Shown here in pieces: positions 52,399 through 60,128 of a stretch of DNA of 64,000 bases. Numbering within the stretch: the stretch's first letter is position 1; every line of letters starts with the position of its first letter. Position numbers and translations under genes: made by a program. Source of the DNA: Nitrososphaera sp. (GTDB lineage Archaea; Thermoproteota; Nitrososphaeria; Nitrososphaerales; Nitrososphaeraceae); NCBI RefSeq assembly GCF_013388945.1, contig NZ_JACAEH010000014.1:114466-178465 (forward strand), written 5' to 3'. The notes beneath the pieces were generated by a model. That model was not told the DNA's origin. It did no database searches and saw only the letters and a list, made by a program, of their open reading frames with translations.

Positions 52399-52714
52399 GT
52401 TATGGTTTCTTGAAATAGAAGATAGTGATAAAGGCAATACGTCCTAGTTAACTGGCCTTGGTGAAAAGATTAACCATTTCAAAAGAAGTAGTTGACCGGA
52501 TGACTCCGTTTTTCTCGATCAACGCGGGTACGAAGGCAGATCCAAAACCGCGGTCGCATTAGCACAAGCTTCTGAAGCCGTAACTCGATGCGGGGTTCTC
52601 TGCCGACCATCGTAAAACTGAACGGTACATTGCCTTCCGAGTCCTGCATCGGGAAATCCGGTAAAAAGGTTCCGGGAGTTTCCGCGTGGAAACTCAAAAA
52701 GTATAATAAAGTCG
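52399..52714. other. Intergenic region with a hairpin, no supported gene
   Basis: A 316-nt gap. GAGTTTCC (52676-52683) and GGAAACTC (52688-52695) form an 8-bp hairpin with a GCGT loop about 20 nt before the next start, followed by A/T-rich TATAATAAAG. A minus-strand frame (52479-52697) has no recognisable features. Confidence 0.4.
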
Positions 52715-52981
52715 GTGCCAGCGGATACGATTGATACGCGCCGAGTGGAAGAAAGAAGGCTTAAAGTCGAGCTTGATGCAGCCTTGGATGTTTTTGGTCC
52801 GCGAGTGAAGGAAGCGGTTCTTCAGGAACTAGAGGAATCCGGCTATTCATTTGAGGAAAATGGAAATCTAGGCCGACTCAGAGGGTTCCTCGTCCGTATA
52901 GGAGGAGAATCGCTTGCGTCCATCGTCATGAAAAGGCTTACCAAACAGATTAGCGAGAACAATCACGCTCGTAAACGCTGA
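52715..52981 (+). CDS. NitrOD5-like small protein, paralogue
   Basis: An 88-residue protein starting GTG 52715. The core KVELDAALDVFGPRVKEAVL then QELEESGYSFEENG matches the NitrOD5-like protein at 50415-50660 (LDVLGPKVRRAILSEL). The second half is helical with a Gly-rich turn and Lys/Arg-rich end. It lies about 130 nt upstream of glmS. It may be a small signalling module; evidence is the paralogy and pattern only. Confidence 0.65.
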   Translation: MPADTIDTRRVEERRLKVELDAALDVFGPRVKEAVLQELEESGYSFEENGNLGRLRGFLVRIGGESLASIVMKRLTKQISENNHARKR

Positions 52982-53022
52982 TTCTTGCGCTGCCGGAATT
53001 GGTTTCTGATGAAAATCCGCGT

Positions 53023-53031
53023 CTTTTAAAT
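53023..53031 (+). promoter_or_regulatory. TATA-like box upstream of glmS
   Basis: A CTTTTAAAT string about 80 nt before ATG 53111. If it is used, glmS mRNA has a leader of roughly 55 nt, unusual among the leaderless genes here. No glmS ribozyme-like sequence was recognised. Confidence 0.45.
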
Positions 53032-53110
53032 CGTATGTGGTTAGTAATGCCGGAAAATCTTTTGCTTATGAAGATGCTTCATTCATACTCCGTCATCTTA
53101 CCTGTATGCA

Positions 53111-54880
53111 ATGTGTTCCATTCTCGGCTACAAAGGCAACAATGATGCTGCTTCGATCCTGGTTGAGGGTCTCCGCCTGATGGAGTACAGAGGTTACGAT
53201 AGTGTAGGAATAGCCATGCTTGATGATAACAAGTTTACAATTCGCAAGGGGGTTGGCAAGGTGCAGGAAGTCAACGAGAGGTTCGACCTTGACAAGATGG
53301 TCGGCAAGATCGGCATAGGCCATACCAGGTGGGCGACCCACGGCGGCGTCACGGATAAGAACGCACATCCCCATCCAACATGTCGACAAGAAATCGCGGT
53401 TGTGCACAACGGCATCATATCAAATTACCGCGAGCTCAGGCAGAAACTTACTGAACGTGGTCACACCTTCAGGAGCGATACGGACAGTGAAGTGATTGCT
53501 CATCTTCTTGAAGAAGGCTACGTGAAGGGCGACGACATAAAGTCTATCCTATTTCGCACGTGCGACGATCTGGAAGGCTCCTATGCTTTTGTGGCAGCGT
53601 TTCACGATGGCACAATCGCTGCTGCCAGGTGGGAAGAGCCTCTCATCATAGGCATTGCTGATAACGAGTACTTTATTTCAAGCGACGTCCTTGGCTTTCT
53701 GAAGCATACCGACAAGGCCGTCTTCTTGGACAACGGTGACACCGCTATTCTCTCCGGAGATAATGAACTTGAAATCTTTGACAGTGCAGGGAACCCCATA
53801 AGCCGTCCGGTGACTCGAGTCTCGTGGGAACTCGGACTGGCCGACAAGGGAATTCACGCTCACTATACGCTCAAAGAGATCAATGAACAGACTGCGACAT
53901 TGTTCAGAGCAGCGGATGTCAGCAACGACAGCCTGAGAAAATTCTGCGAAATAATTTCTAACGCCAAGAACGTCTACATGACAGGAAGTGGATCGAGTTA
54001 CCACGCTGCACTTGAGGCAAAACATTTCTTTTCCAAGCTTGCCAGGGTAAGGGCGGATGTCATTATTTCAAGCGAATTTAGCTACGAATCAGACGCGATA
54101 CAACCCGGTTCCGTGCTCATAGCAATATCGCAGAGTGGCGAGTCAGCAGATGTATTGCACTCGGTAAAAAAAGCCAAAGAATCTGGTTGCACCATACTTT
54201 CAATCGTTAACGTTAGCACCTCCTCTCTTGCGAGGGCCTCGGAAATGTACCTGGAACTTGGCTGCGGGCCTGAGATCGGAGTCGCGGCAACCAAGAGCTT
54301 CACGAGCCAGGTGGCACTCCTTTATACCATAGCTTCTATCCTAGGCGGCCGCGAGAATGAGCTGGTAGTCAAGCGCGGGGTACTACAAGAGGCAGTAGCA
54401 AAGGTGCTTTCCAAATGTGACCTCGTCGCAGACTTTGCCAGAAGCATTGCAAAGTTCAACGACATCTATTTGCTTGGCAGGGCGTTGCACTATCCAATAG
54501 CACTGGAGGGGGCGCTCAAGCTAAAAGAGCTTGCATACGTTCACGCAGAAGGTTTGGCGGCAGGCGAACTAAAACACGGTCCGCTTGCACTGATAGACTC
54601 CAACGCCATAGTCATAGTCTTAAATCCCAGAGACGGCACATACGTCGACACCTTGTCAAGCCTTCACGAGATAAAGTCGAGAGGTGCGACTGTGATTGGC
54701 ATTTCAAATGTAAGGGATGACACGTACGACTACTGGATAGAGCTGCCTGAGGCGGAGAGCAACATCTATCCCCTGCTGGAGGCAATCCCCCTGCAGATGC
54801 TCTCTTATTATCTTGCACTGCAAAATAAAGTAAATCCAGACTACCCGCGAAACTTGGCAAAGTCCGTAACTGTGAGATAG
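53111..54880 (+). CDS. glmS: Glutamine-fructose-6-phosphate aminotransferase
   Basis: A 589-residue enzyme making glucosamine-6-phosphate, the entry to UDP-GlcNAc. The start is fixed at ATG 53111 because the catalytic nucleophile must be Cys2 (MCSILGYKGN). The class II amidotransferase domain (about 1-220) contains GYDSVGIAM, GIGHTRWATHGG and HNGIISNYRELR. Two SIS sugar-isomerase domains follow, with MTGSGSSYHAALEAKHF (about 296-312) and GRALHYPIALEGALKLKELA. UDP-GlcNAc could feed the polysaccharide synthase encoded downstream. Confidence 0.97.
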   Translation: MCSILGYKGNNDAASILVEGLRLMEYRGYDSVGIAMLDDNKFTIRKGVGKVQEVNERFDLDKMVGKIGIGHTRWATHGGVTDKNAHPHPTCRQEIAVVHNGIISNYRELRQKLTERGHTFRSDTDSEVIAHLLEEGYVKGDDIKSILFRTCDDLEGSYAFVAAFHDGTIAAARWEEPLIIGIADNEYFISSDVLGFLKHTDKAVFLDNGDTAILSGDNELEIFDSAGNPISRPVTRVSWELGLADKGIHAHYTLKEINEQTATLFRAADVSNDSLRKFCEIISNAKNVYMTGSGSSYHAALEAKHFFSKLARVRADVIISSEFSYESDAIQPGSVLIAISQSGESADVLHSVKKAKESGCTILSIVNVSTSSLARASEMYLELGCGPEIGVAATKSFTSQVALLYTIASILGGRENELVVKRGVLQEAVAKVLSKCDLVADFARSIAKFNDIYLLGRALHYPIALEGALKLKELAYVHAEGLAAGELKHGPLALIDSNAIVIVLNPRDGTYVDTLSSLHEIKSRGATVIGISNVRDDTYDYWIELPEAESNIYPLLEAIPLQMLSYYLALQNKVNPDYPRNLAKSVTVR

Positions 54881-54915
54881 CTTTACTGCGCGCGGTACGA
54901 AATAAGCCAGTCTGT

Positions 54916-55599
54916 TCATCCGACTTGGACTTGCCTGTCTTTGGCAAGGTCTTCCATCATGCGGACGAGGTGACCTTGATTATGGCCTACAACTTCGACG
55001 GTCTCGCTCCAGGATACGTCCTGCACCCCAATAGATTTCACCTTTTCAATAAGCCGGAGAAGTGCATCGTTCCCGGATACTAGACATTCTGCCGCCACAT
55101 CCACATTGTTCTTCCCCATCGTCCTGCTTACTAGAATCGTACAGTCTTTCCAGGATAACAATTCCCTGGCAATCTCCGCAGTTCTGCCATTTTGCGCTGA
55201 AATAAAGAGGCTCACTCTTCTCCATCCAAACTTTTCCACCCGTAGAGAATAAGACATTTCTAAAAAGTCAGATTCAAGTTTTTTCCGTCTTCTCTGGATC
55301 GTGCTAAGTGGGATGCCAAGCCGTTTTGACAGCTGTAAAGAAGAGATTTTACCGGTAGAGCCCAGCAGGACCTTCAGAATCTCGCGATCTGTCTCGGACA
55401 GCGTCGGAGTCGCATTATTGCGCGGACCACCCATTCCTGAAGCCGGCCGAGAGCCGCTAATTTCGCGCATCCTTTCAATCAGATCCCGGATCCCTTCAGA
55501 AGAGATTGCTTGGAATATTGCAGGGTTGACGCCAAATTCTGCAAGCTCTTCCAAGAGATCCTGTCTGGTTTTGCCCTCTTCATATTTTCCCATAATCAT
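54916..55599 (-). CDS. Winged-helix (Lrp-like) regulator, paralogue 2
   Basis: A 227-residue protein with the same architecture as the 51649 regulator. It has a helical module (LLEELAEFGVNPAIFQAISS) and a Gly/Arg linker. A winged helix follows (DREILKVLLGSTGKISSLQL, then GIPLSTIQRRRKKLESDFLE), then FGWRRVSLFISAQNGRTAEI and a C-terminal alpha/beta domain (TILVSRTMGKNNVDVAAECL). The two proteins align along most of their length. ATG 55599 or 55593 starts it. It converges with glmS, 35 nt apart. Confidence 0.8.
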   Translation of the reverse strand: MIMGKYEEGKTRQDLLEELAEFGVNPAIFQAISSEGIRDLIERMREISGSRPASGMGGPRNNATPTLSETDREILKVLLGSTGKISSLQLSKRLGIPLSTIQRRRKKLESDFLEMSYSLRVEKFGWRRVSLFISAQNGRTAEIARELLSWKDCTILVSRTMGKNNVDVAAECLVSGNDALLRLIEKVKSIGVQDVSWSETVEVVGHNQGHLVRMMEDLAKDRQVQVG

Positions 55600-55872
55600 T
55601 GCCTTGCAAATTCAGAAGACCTATGATTTTTGAAGGATCGTCATGACGGTCAGTTCCGTATCTTTGCAGCATTATCCCAATACGATAACTGGATACATAG
55701 AGAAGAGATAAAAGAAATGCCTCCTATTTGCAGCAGAATTTGTGGAGGACTATCCGCTTTATGCTTCCTGCAAGATGTTATTGTTCTCTTTGTGGATTTC
55801 CGGTAACCGGTAACGCTTGAGAGCCTGCCAGAATCTCGTATTGTACAGCACGCAATGGTACTTTAACCGCAG

Positions 55873-57444
55873 TCAAGCAAGTACGATCTCTATCACGAAC
55901 CATCCCATGTTGCCGGCGCCATCGGTGGATCGCGCCACCAGTGTCTGTGCGCCAGACGCATTGAAAGTGCGTACGTGAGTCCACTCTGACCAGTCGCCGG
56001 ACGAGATTGGGGTTGCCATCTGGTAAGAAGTATTGCCTGTTCTTACCTCTACTTTCTCGATTCCGCTCATCGCGTCAAAAGATGTTCCGGTTATGGTGGC
56101 CGTCAGACTCGCGCCTGCAGCCACAGTCTCACCGTTTGTAGGAGACACTATGGTCACCTTTGGCTGCGTCGCATCTGAGTCAAATACTACTTCTGTCGTT
56201 GAAGAAAGCCACCTTACGTTCCCTGCACTATCAAATGCTCTAGCCACTATCCTGTAGTTTGCTTCTTCATACACTTTGAACTGGTAGCTCCATTCTGACC
56301 AGATGTCTGGTCCGACCCCTATCGCATCCGCCTGCCTGTACCACCTGGTAACCTTGCCTGAATCCTGATTGAAGATGGCTACCTGCACCCTGTCAAATCC
56401 GCAGCCATCCGGATTGTCCGATGCGGCGCCTTCGATGAGCAACAGCACGCCGTTTGAAGGACCAGCAGTTATGCTATTTGGCAAAGGCGTCATGATTTGC
56501 AGCTGGGGAGGTGTTGTGTCGGTACAGGCAGGCACAAAAGACGAGGAGCCTGAGGGCCTGAAAACAGTTACGGAAACGGTGGCCGTGCTTTCAGCGCCCC
56601 GACCATCGGAGATAGTATAAGTAAAAGCGTCGACTCCTATGAAGTTGGCCTCAGGACTGTACCTGACAAGCCCCTGACCCTCGTCGACGGCCAATCCATT
56701 GTCAGGGTTTGAAATCGCGATAACTGTCAAAAGATCATTATCAACATCAGCATCGTTTTCAAGAACATCTATCAGTACGCTGGTGTTGACGCTCGTCGTC
56801 GCAGAATCGTCAGTGGCAGTCGGAGCGACGTTCTGTAATACAGGATCGTCCTCAGAAACAGGTTCCGCAGCTTCATCCTGTCCTGACGCAATTCCGTCGT
56901 CGGCCAGTATTTCAATTTCTCTCTCACACGAGGATAGGCGATAAGACGAATCCGCATCAAAAAAGCCATAGGCCAGATGCCTGCCGGGCTCAAGTCCTGC
57001 AAGGTCCAGCGCCGCGCTCGCGTATCCATCCTGACCGGTGACTGCCCTGACACCCGCGTCACTGTCGACAAGCGTCAGGACAACTGTCTTTTCTTCAATA
57101 CCGGTCAGATTTGTAAGGTCTGTGAGGCGCCATAGAACAGGGATCGTCGAATTCTCCTTGACCGTATCGGGCATGTCGCAGAAAAGGGCGGTATCCTTTG
57201 AGACGTCTTGCAGGTCGCCGGTTTCCGACACGTCTTTCAGACTCACTCCCAGTTCATCATAAATCTGGATCGTACTTTCCGCAGAAAGTGAGCCAGAATC
57301 GTCGTAATTGCTTCCTCCGTTCTGGAGGATCTGTCCAAAAGGTAAAGCCAGAATCAAAATCGTGAGGGCTGCGCCGCTCCCTAACCCCCCTATGACCCAC
57401 AGGTTCCCGGATCCACTCATGAAGGCATGAAGACTGATTTGCAT
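55873..57444 (-). CDS. Secreted protein with cadherin-like and Ig-like domains
   Basis: A 523-residue exported protein. The N-terminal helix (VIGGLGSGAALTILILALPF) is a signal/anchor. A region of unknown type follows, then a Big_9/VCBS-type cadherin-like domain (TSVLIDVLENDADVDNDLLT, YSPEANFIGVDAFTYTISDG, about 222-295) and two Ig-like repeats. The last repeat (VEVRTGNTSYQMATPISSGD, WSEWTHVRTF) is closely related to one in the partial protein at the right edge. It is a probable surface-layer or adhesive protein. No C-terminal anchor is seen. Confidence 0.78.
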   Translation of the reverse strand: MQISLHAFMSGSGNLWVIGGLGSGAALTILILALPFGQILQNGGSNYDDSGSLSAESTIQIYDELGVSLKDVSETGDLQDVSKDTALFCDMPDTVKENSTIPVLWRLTDLTNLTGIEEKTVVLTLVDSDAGVRAVTGQDGYASAALDLAGLEPGRHLAYGFFDADSSYRLSSCEREIEILADDGIASGQDEAAEPVSEDDPVLQNVAPTATDDSATTSVNTSVLIDVLENDADVDNDLLTVIAISNPDNGLAVDEGQGLVRYSPEANFIGVDAFTYTISDGRGAESTATVSVTVFRPSGSSSFVPACTDTTPPQLQIMTPLPNSITAGPSNGVLLLIEGAASDNPDGCGFDRVQVAIFNQDSGKVTRWYRQADAIGVGPDIWSEWSYQFKVYEEANYRIVARAFDSAGNVRWLSSTTEVVFDSDATQPKVTIVSPTNGETVAAGASLTATITGTSFDAMSGIEKVEVRTGNTSYQMATPISSGDWSEWTHVRTFNASGAQTLVARSTDGAGNMGWFVIEIVLA

Positions 57445-57666
57445 GATAAGCTGCTATGCAAAATGCGGCTAATTTGGTGACAGGGGATATTACCTTACAA
57501 GCTGGCAATTGGCCATTTGCGTCAAATATGTATGAATACAAGCTTTGTGGTTGTCGTTCAAGCACATGCTGTGCGACAAGCGGCCTTTAAGCTACGCAAA
57601 AACACGGGCGCGCGGCGATAAAGTGCTTCAGCGTAAACACGGCGCTCATGCATCCATTCGGCCACC

Positions 57667-57909
57667 TCACGAACCATCCCCAGCGTCATCGTTATGGAGA
57701 CTGCGTGCAATATTCCTGTCAAATGAGTAGTACTGCACCATGCCCAGGATTATCACTCCCGATATCACAGAAACAATCAGGCCGCCTATAACCACGTCGC
57801 CCATGCTGTACGACTTGTGTACTATCCGGTCTGACACCTCCACAAATGTCTGCTCGATAGTGTAGTAGAGATCAAAAGCAACCCTTCCTACTTCATCAAG
57901 CCAACTCAT
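57667..57909 (-). CDS. Small single-helix membrane protein
   Basis: An 80-residue protein from ATG 57909: MSWLDEVGRVAFDLYYTIEQ, then a transmembrane helix (VVIGGLIVSVISGVIILGMV, about 39-58) and an aromatic-basic tail. It may be an accessory subunit of the nearby surface machinery. No family recognised. The 57445-57666 gap shows nothing. Confidence 0.6.
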   Translation of the reverse strand: MSWLDEVGRVAFDLYYTIEQTFVEVSDRIVHKSYSMGDVVIGGLIVSVISGVIILGMVQYYSFDRNIARSLHNDDAGDGS

Positions 57910-58199
57910 CTTTCAGCAACACTCCTGAAGCAGCAACATATTGACTGGCATCACGGCAGAAAAGATATGCGGTATCCAACAGGAAGTGCGCTGGAAGAAT
58001 TATCCAAAAAAACCGAAGCACGTGAGGTGTTTTGAGGGGAAAATGGCAGAAAATTAAAATCAACTCGACCTTCATGCTACCCCAAGTCTTACACAGGTTT
58101 CTAATCTGCCCTTTGTCAGAGTTATTGAACAATAAATAATTTGCATTTTGCCAAAGCATTCTAAAGCGTAAATCCATCAGTCGCGCACAAAACTTCTGC
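57910..58199. other. AT-rich intergenic region
   Basis: 290 nt between the small membrane protein and the deacetylase-YVTN gene. A minus-strand 93-residue frame (57896-58177) overlaps it but has an unconvincing composition. Several A/T-rich strings could act as promoter elements for 57667-57909. Confidence 0.4.
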
Positions 58200-60128
58200 T
58201 CAATGCTTCAATTTTCTAGTAAATTGCATGAAGAAAAGTATTGTGAATCCTACAGCAAGCATCACCACGAATGTCGGAAACTCTGGAACCGTCACGATCC
58301 TGGAATCGAGTATGGATACAGAGTGCGAATTGATGTTTGCGACGTATGCGGCGGCCGTAGCAGTATTGACGTCGATAGAAACAGGGTTTTCTCCCACCTG
58401 CAGGGTCAGTACCACGGCGTGCGACTTGTCGTCTATGACGGAAATGGTATTCTCTTCGGAGTTGGCCACAAACACATGGCCGGCAACCGGATCAACAGCT
58501 ATTCCCACTGGCACGTCGCCAACAGCTATCTTTTTGATCACGGAATTTGTGCTGCCGTCTATTACTGATACAGAGTCGGAGCCGGCGTGAGTCACATAAA
58601 CTGTGTTTGTCGCGGGACTTACGGCAACCCTGTCTGCCTTGTCGTCAAACTCGATGCTGGCGGAAAGAGATTTGCCCTCAAGGTTTACAACAGCAAGCGA
58701 TTTCGGGAAGACGGCGTACAGGAAGTTTGTCGCAGGGTTCACGGCAAGGGCCAACGCCTTGCCGCCTATTCTTATGGAGTCGATGACTTTGTGCGTTGAA
58801 CCATCGACGATGGACACAGAGTCGGACAGCCAGTTGGCAACATATACAGTGTTGGTGTTCTGGTTGACAGCGATCCCGAATGGCGCGCCTCCCACAGGCA
58901 AGTTTCCTACCACCCTGAGCGTCGAGCCGTCAATAATGGACACAGAGTCGGACAGCCAGTTGGCAACATATACAGTGTTGGTGTTCTGGTTGACAGCGAT
59001 CCCGAATGGCGCGCCTCCCACCCTAATTTGCTGCAGGACCGTGCGCGTCGAGCCGTCAATGACAGAGACCGTGTCAGATTTGGAATTCGTAACAAAGATC
59101 ATGCCTGTCGCAGAGTTTATGGCAACTCCTGCAGGGCTGTTTCCAAGAGTGAAGACGTTCAGTGGTGTATCCCTGCCGTATGTCATACCAAACCTGCTCG
59201 ACCCTTCATAGTGCCTGTCAGACAATCCAGCCAGATGCGAGAAGGTAGAAATCTGGTAGCCTTTTGCTTGCACCAAGTCCATCAGCCTCGCAAGATCCAC
59301 CAACTCCCTTTCGTCAGGGATCTTTGTATACCTGCCTTCTTCAATCCTTACAAAGTCCTGAGGATGCATCATCACCACTGCGTATCCGTATGAGGCGATG
59401 CTTGAGTCTATTTCGCGCATTATCTGCTCAACAGGCACCTTGGTGAACTCTTTTATGCTGCCTGGCTCTGCATCCTCCTTGGTCCTAAACGCAGTAGTTG
59501 CAGGTATGTGGTGCACTTTTTCCTCCTCGTCTTCGGATGGATCCTGACTGGTGTCCCCGCTGGACAAAAAGTACGGGTACTTGTCCAGGTCGGTCTCTGA
59601 GCTGATTATCTTCATGCCTACTTCTTTCATCACATCGAGGGTCTCGGAGTTGAAGCGGTTGTAGGGCGCTATGAACACGTCAGACCTGTCTCCAAACATC
59701 TCTGCCATCTTGTCGTTTGCCTGCTGGATTGAATTCAATTGCTCAGCCTTGGTAAGAGTGGAGTGGTTCTCGTGAGTCCAGCTGTGGTTGCTCAGCTCAA
59801 AGATGCCACGCGAGCTTCCCTCAAGGATCTTGTCAACTATCATATCGTTGTCCCCAAGCCTCCCCATGATGAGGCCGAGCGACAGGCTTTGGTTTTTCAG
59901 GAGGAAAAGATCCATGACGGCAAGCTGGGCGGGCTGTACAAAGTCGTCCTGAATGTCGTCAAACCGGAATATCACGCAGTTGCATGGCAAGCCAGAGCCC
60001 TCGATCTGCTGGGAGTACGAGTCTTTAGGGAGGGAAGCAAAGATGATGGCGGCTGCAAGTGCGCACAGTGCCATCCTGTATGCGCATCCTCTGCATTTTA
60101 CAAGGCTGACGGCGCGCAGATCCTTCAC
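58200..60128 (-). CDS. Polysaccharide deacetylase fused to YVTN beta-propeller, PEF-anchored
   Basis: A 642-residue exported enzyme. Signal peptide near residues 18-40. The deacetylase domain (about 45-320) has RFDDIQDDF (metal-binding Asp), ELSNHSWTHENHS (HSxxH), IAPYNRFN and MHPQDF, all NodB-type metal or catalytic motifs. Seven or so 42-residue YVTN repeats follow (VIDGSTRTVLQQIRVGGAPF type), two encoded by identical 86-bp stretches. The C-terminus is VPEF, a transmembrane helix and RKLKH. It probably removes acetyl groups from a GlcNAc-containing surface polymer. GTG 60128 shares one base with the upstream stop. Confidence 0.88.
   Translation of the reverse strand: MKDLRAVSLVKCRGCAYRMALCALAAAIIFASLPKDSYSQQIEGSGLPCNCVIFRFDDIQDDFVQPAQLAVMDLFLLKNQSLSLGLIMGRLGDNDMIVDKILEGSSRGIFELSNHSWTHENHSTLTKAEQLNSIQQANDKMAEMFGDRSDVFIAPYNRFNSETLDVMKEVGMKIISSETDLDKYPYFLSSGDTSQDPSEDEEEKVHHIPATTAFRTKEDAEPGSIKEFTKVPVEQIMREIDSSIASYGYAVVMMHPQDFVRIEEGRYTKIPDERELVDLARLMDLVQAKGYQISTFSHLAGLSDRHYEGSSRFGMTYGRDTPLNVFTLGNSPAGVAINSATGMIFVTNSKSDTVSVIDGSTRTVLQQIRVGGAPFGIAVNQNTNTVYVANWLSDSVSIIDGSTLRVVGNLPVGGAPFGIAVNQNTNTVYVANWLSDSVSIVDGSTHKVIDSIRIGGKALALAVNPATNFLYAVFPKSLAVVNLEGKSLSASIEFDDKADRVAVSPATNTVYVTHAGSDSVSVIDGSTNSVIKKIAVGDVPVGIAVDPVAGHVFVANSEENTISVIDDKSHAVVLTLQVGENPVSIDVNTATAAAYVANINSHSVSILDSRIVTVPEFPTFVVMLAVGFTILFFMQFTRKLKH
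58810..58895 (-). repeat. 86-bp identical internal repeat, copy 1
   Basis: Identical to 58936-59021, 126 bp apart (exactly 42 codons, one YVTN blade). It encodes SIVDGST/SDSVSIVD-type blade sequence in the deacetylase-YVTN protein. Confidence 0.85.
58936..59021 (-). repeat. 86-bp identical internal repeat, copy 2
   Basis: Second copy of the identical stretch at 58810-58895. Neighbouring blades have diverged, so this pair marks a recent duplication or gene conversion. Confidence 0.85.

Noticed and set aside
52479..52697. 72-residue minus-strand frame upstream of the NitrOD5-like gene
   Set aside because: No motif and overlaps a hairpin and promoter-like sequence of the next gene.
53023..53110. 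glmS ribozyme/riboswitch
   Set aside because: The leader is under 90 nt and shows no resemblance to the bacterial glmS ribozyme; it is not known in archaea.
57896..58177. 93-residue minus-strand frame
   Set aside because: Odd amino-acid composition, no motif, overlaps the start of a better small membrane protein; kept only as intergenic.
58800..59100. CRISPR-like array from regular repeats
   Set aside because: The repeats are in frame, 42 codons apart, and encode YVTN propeller blades.
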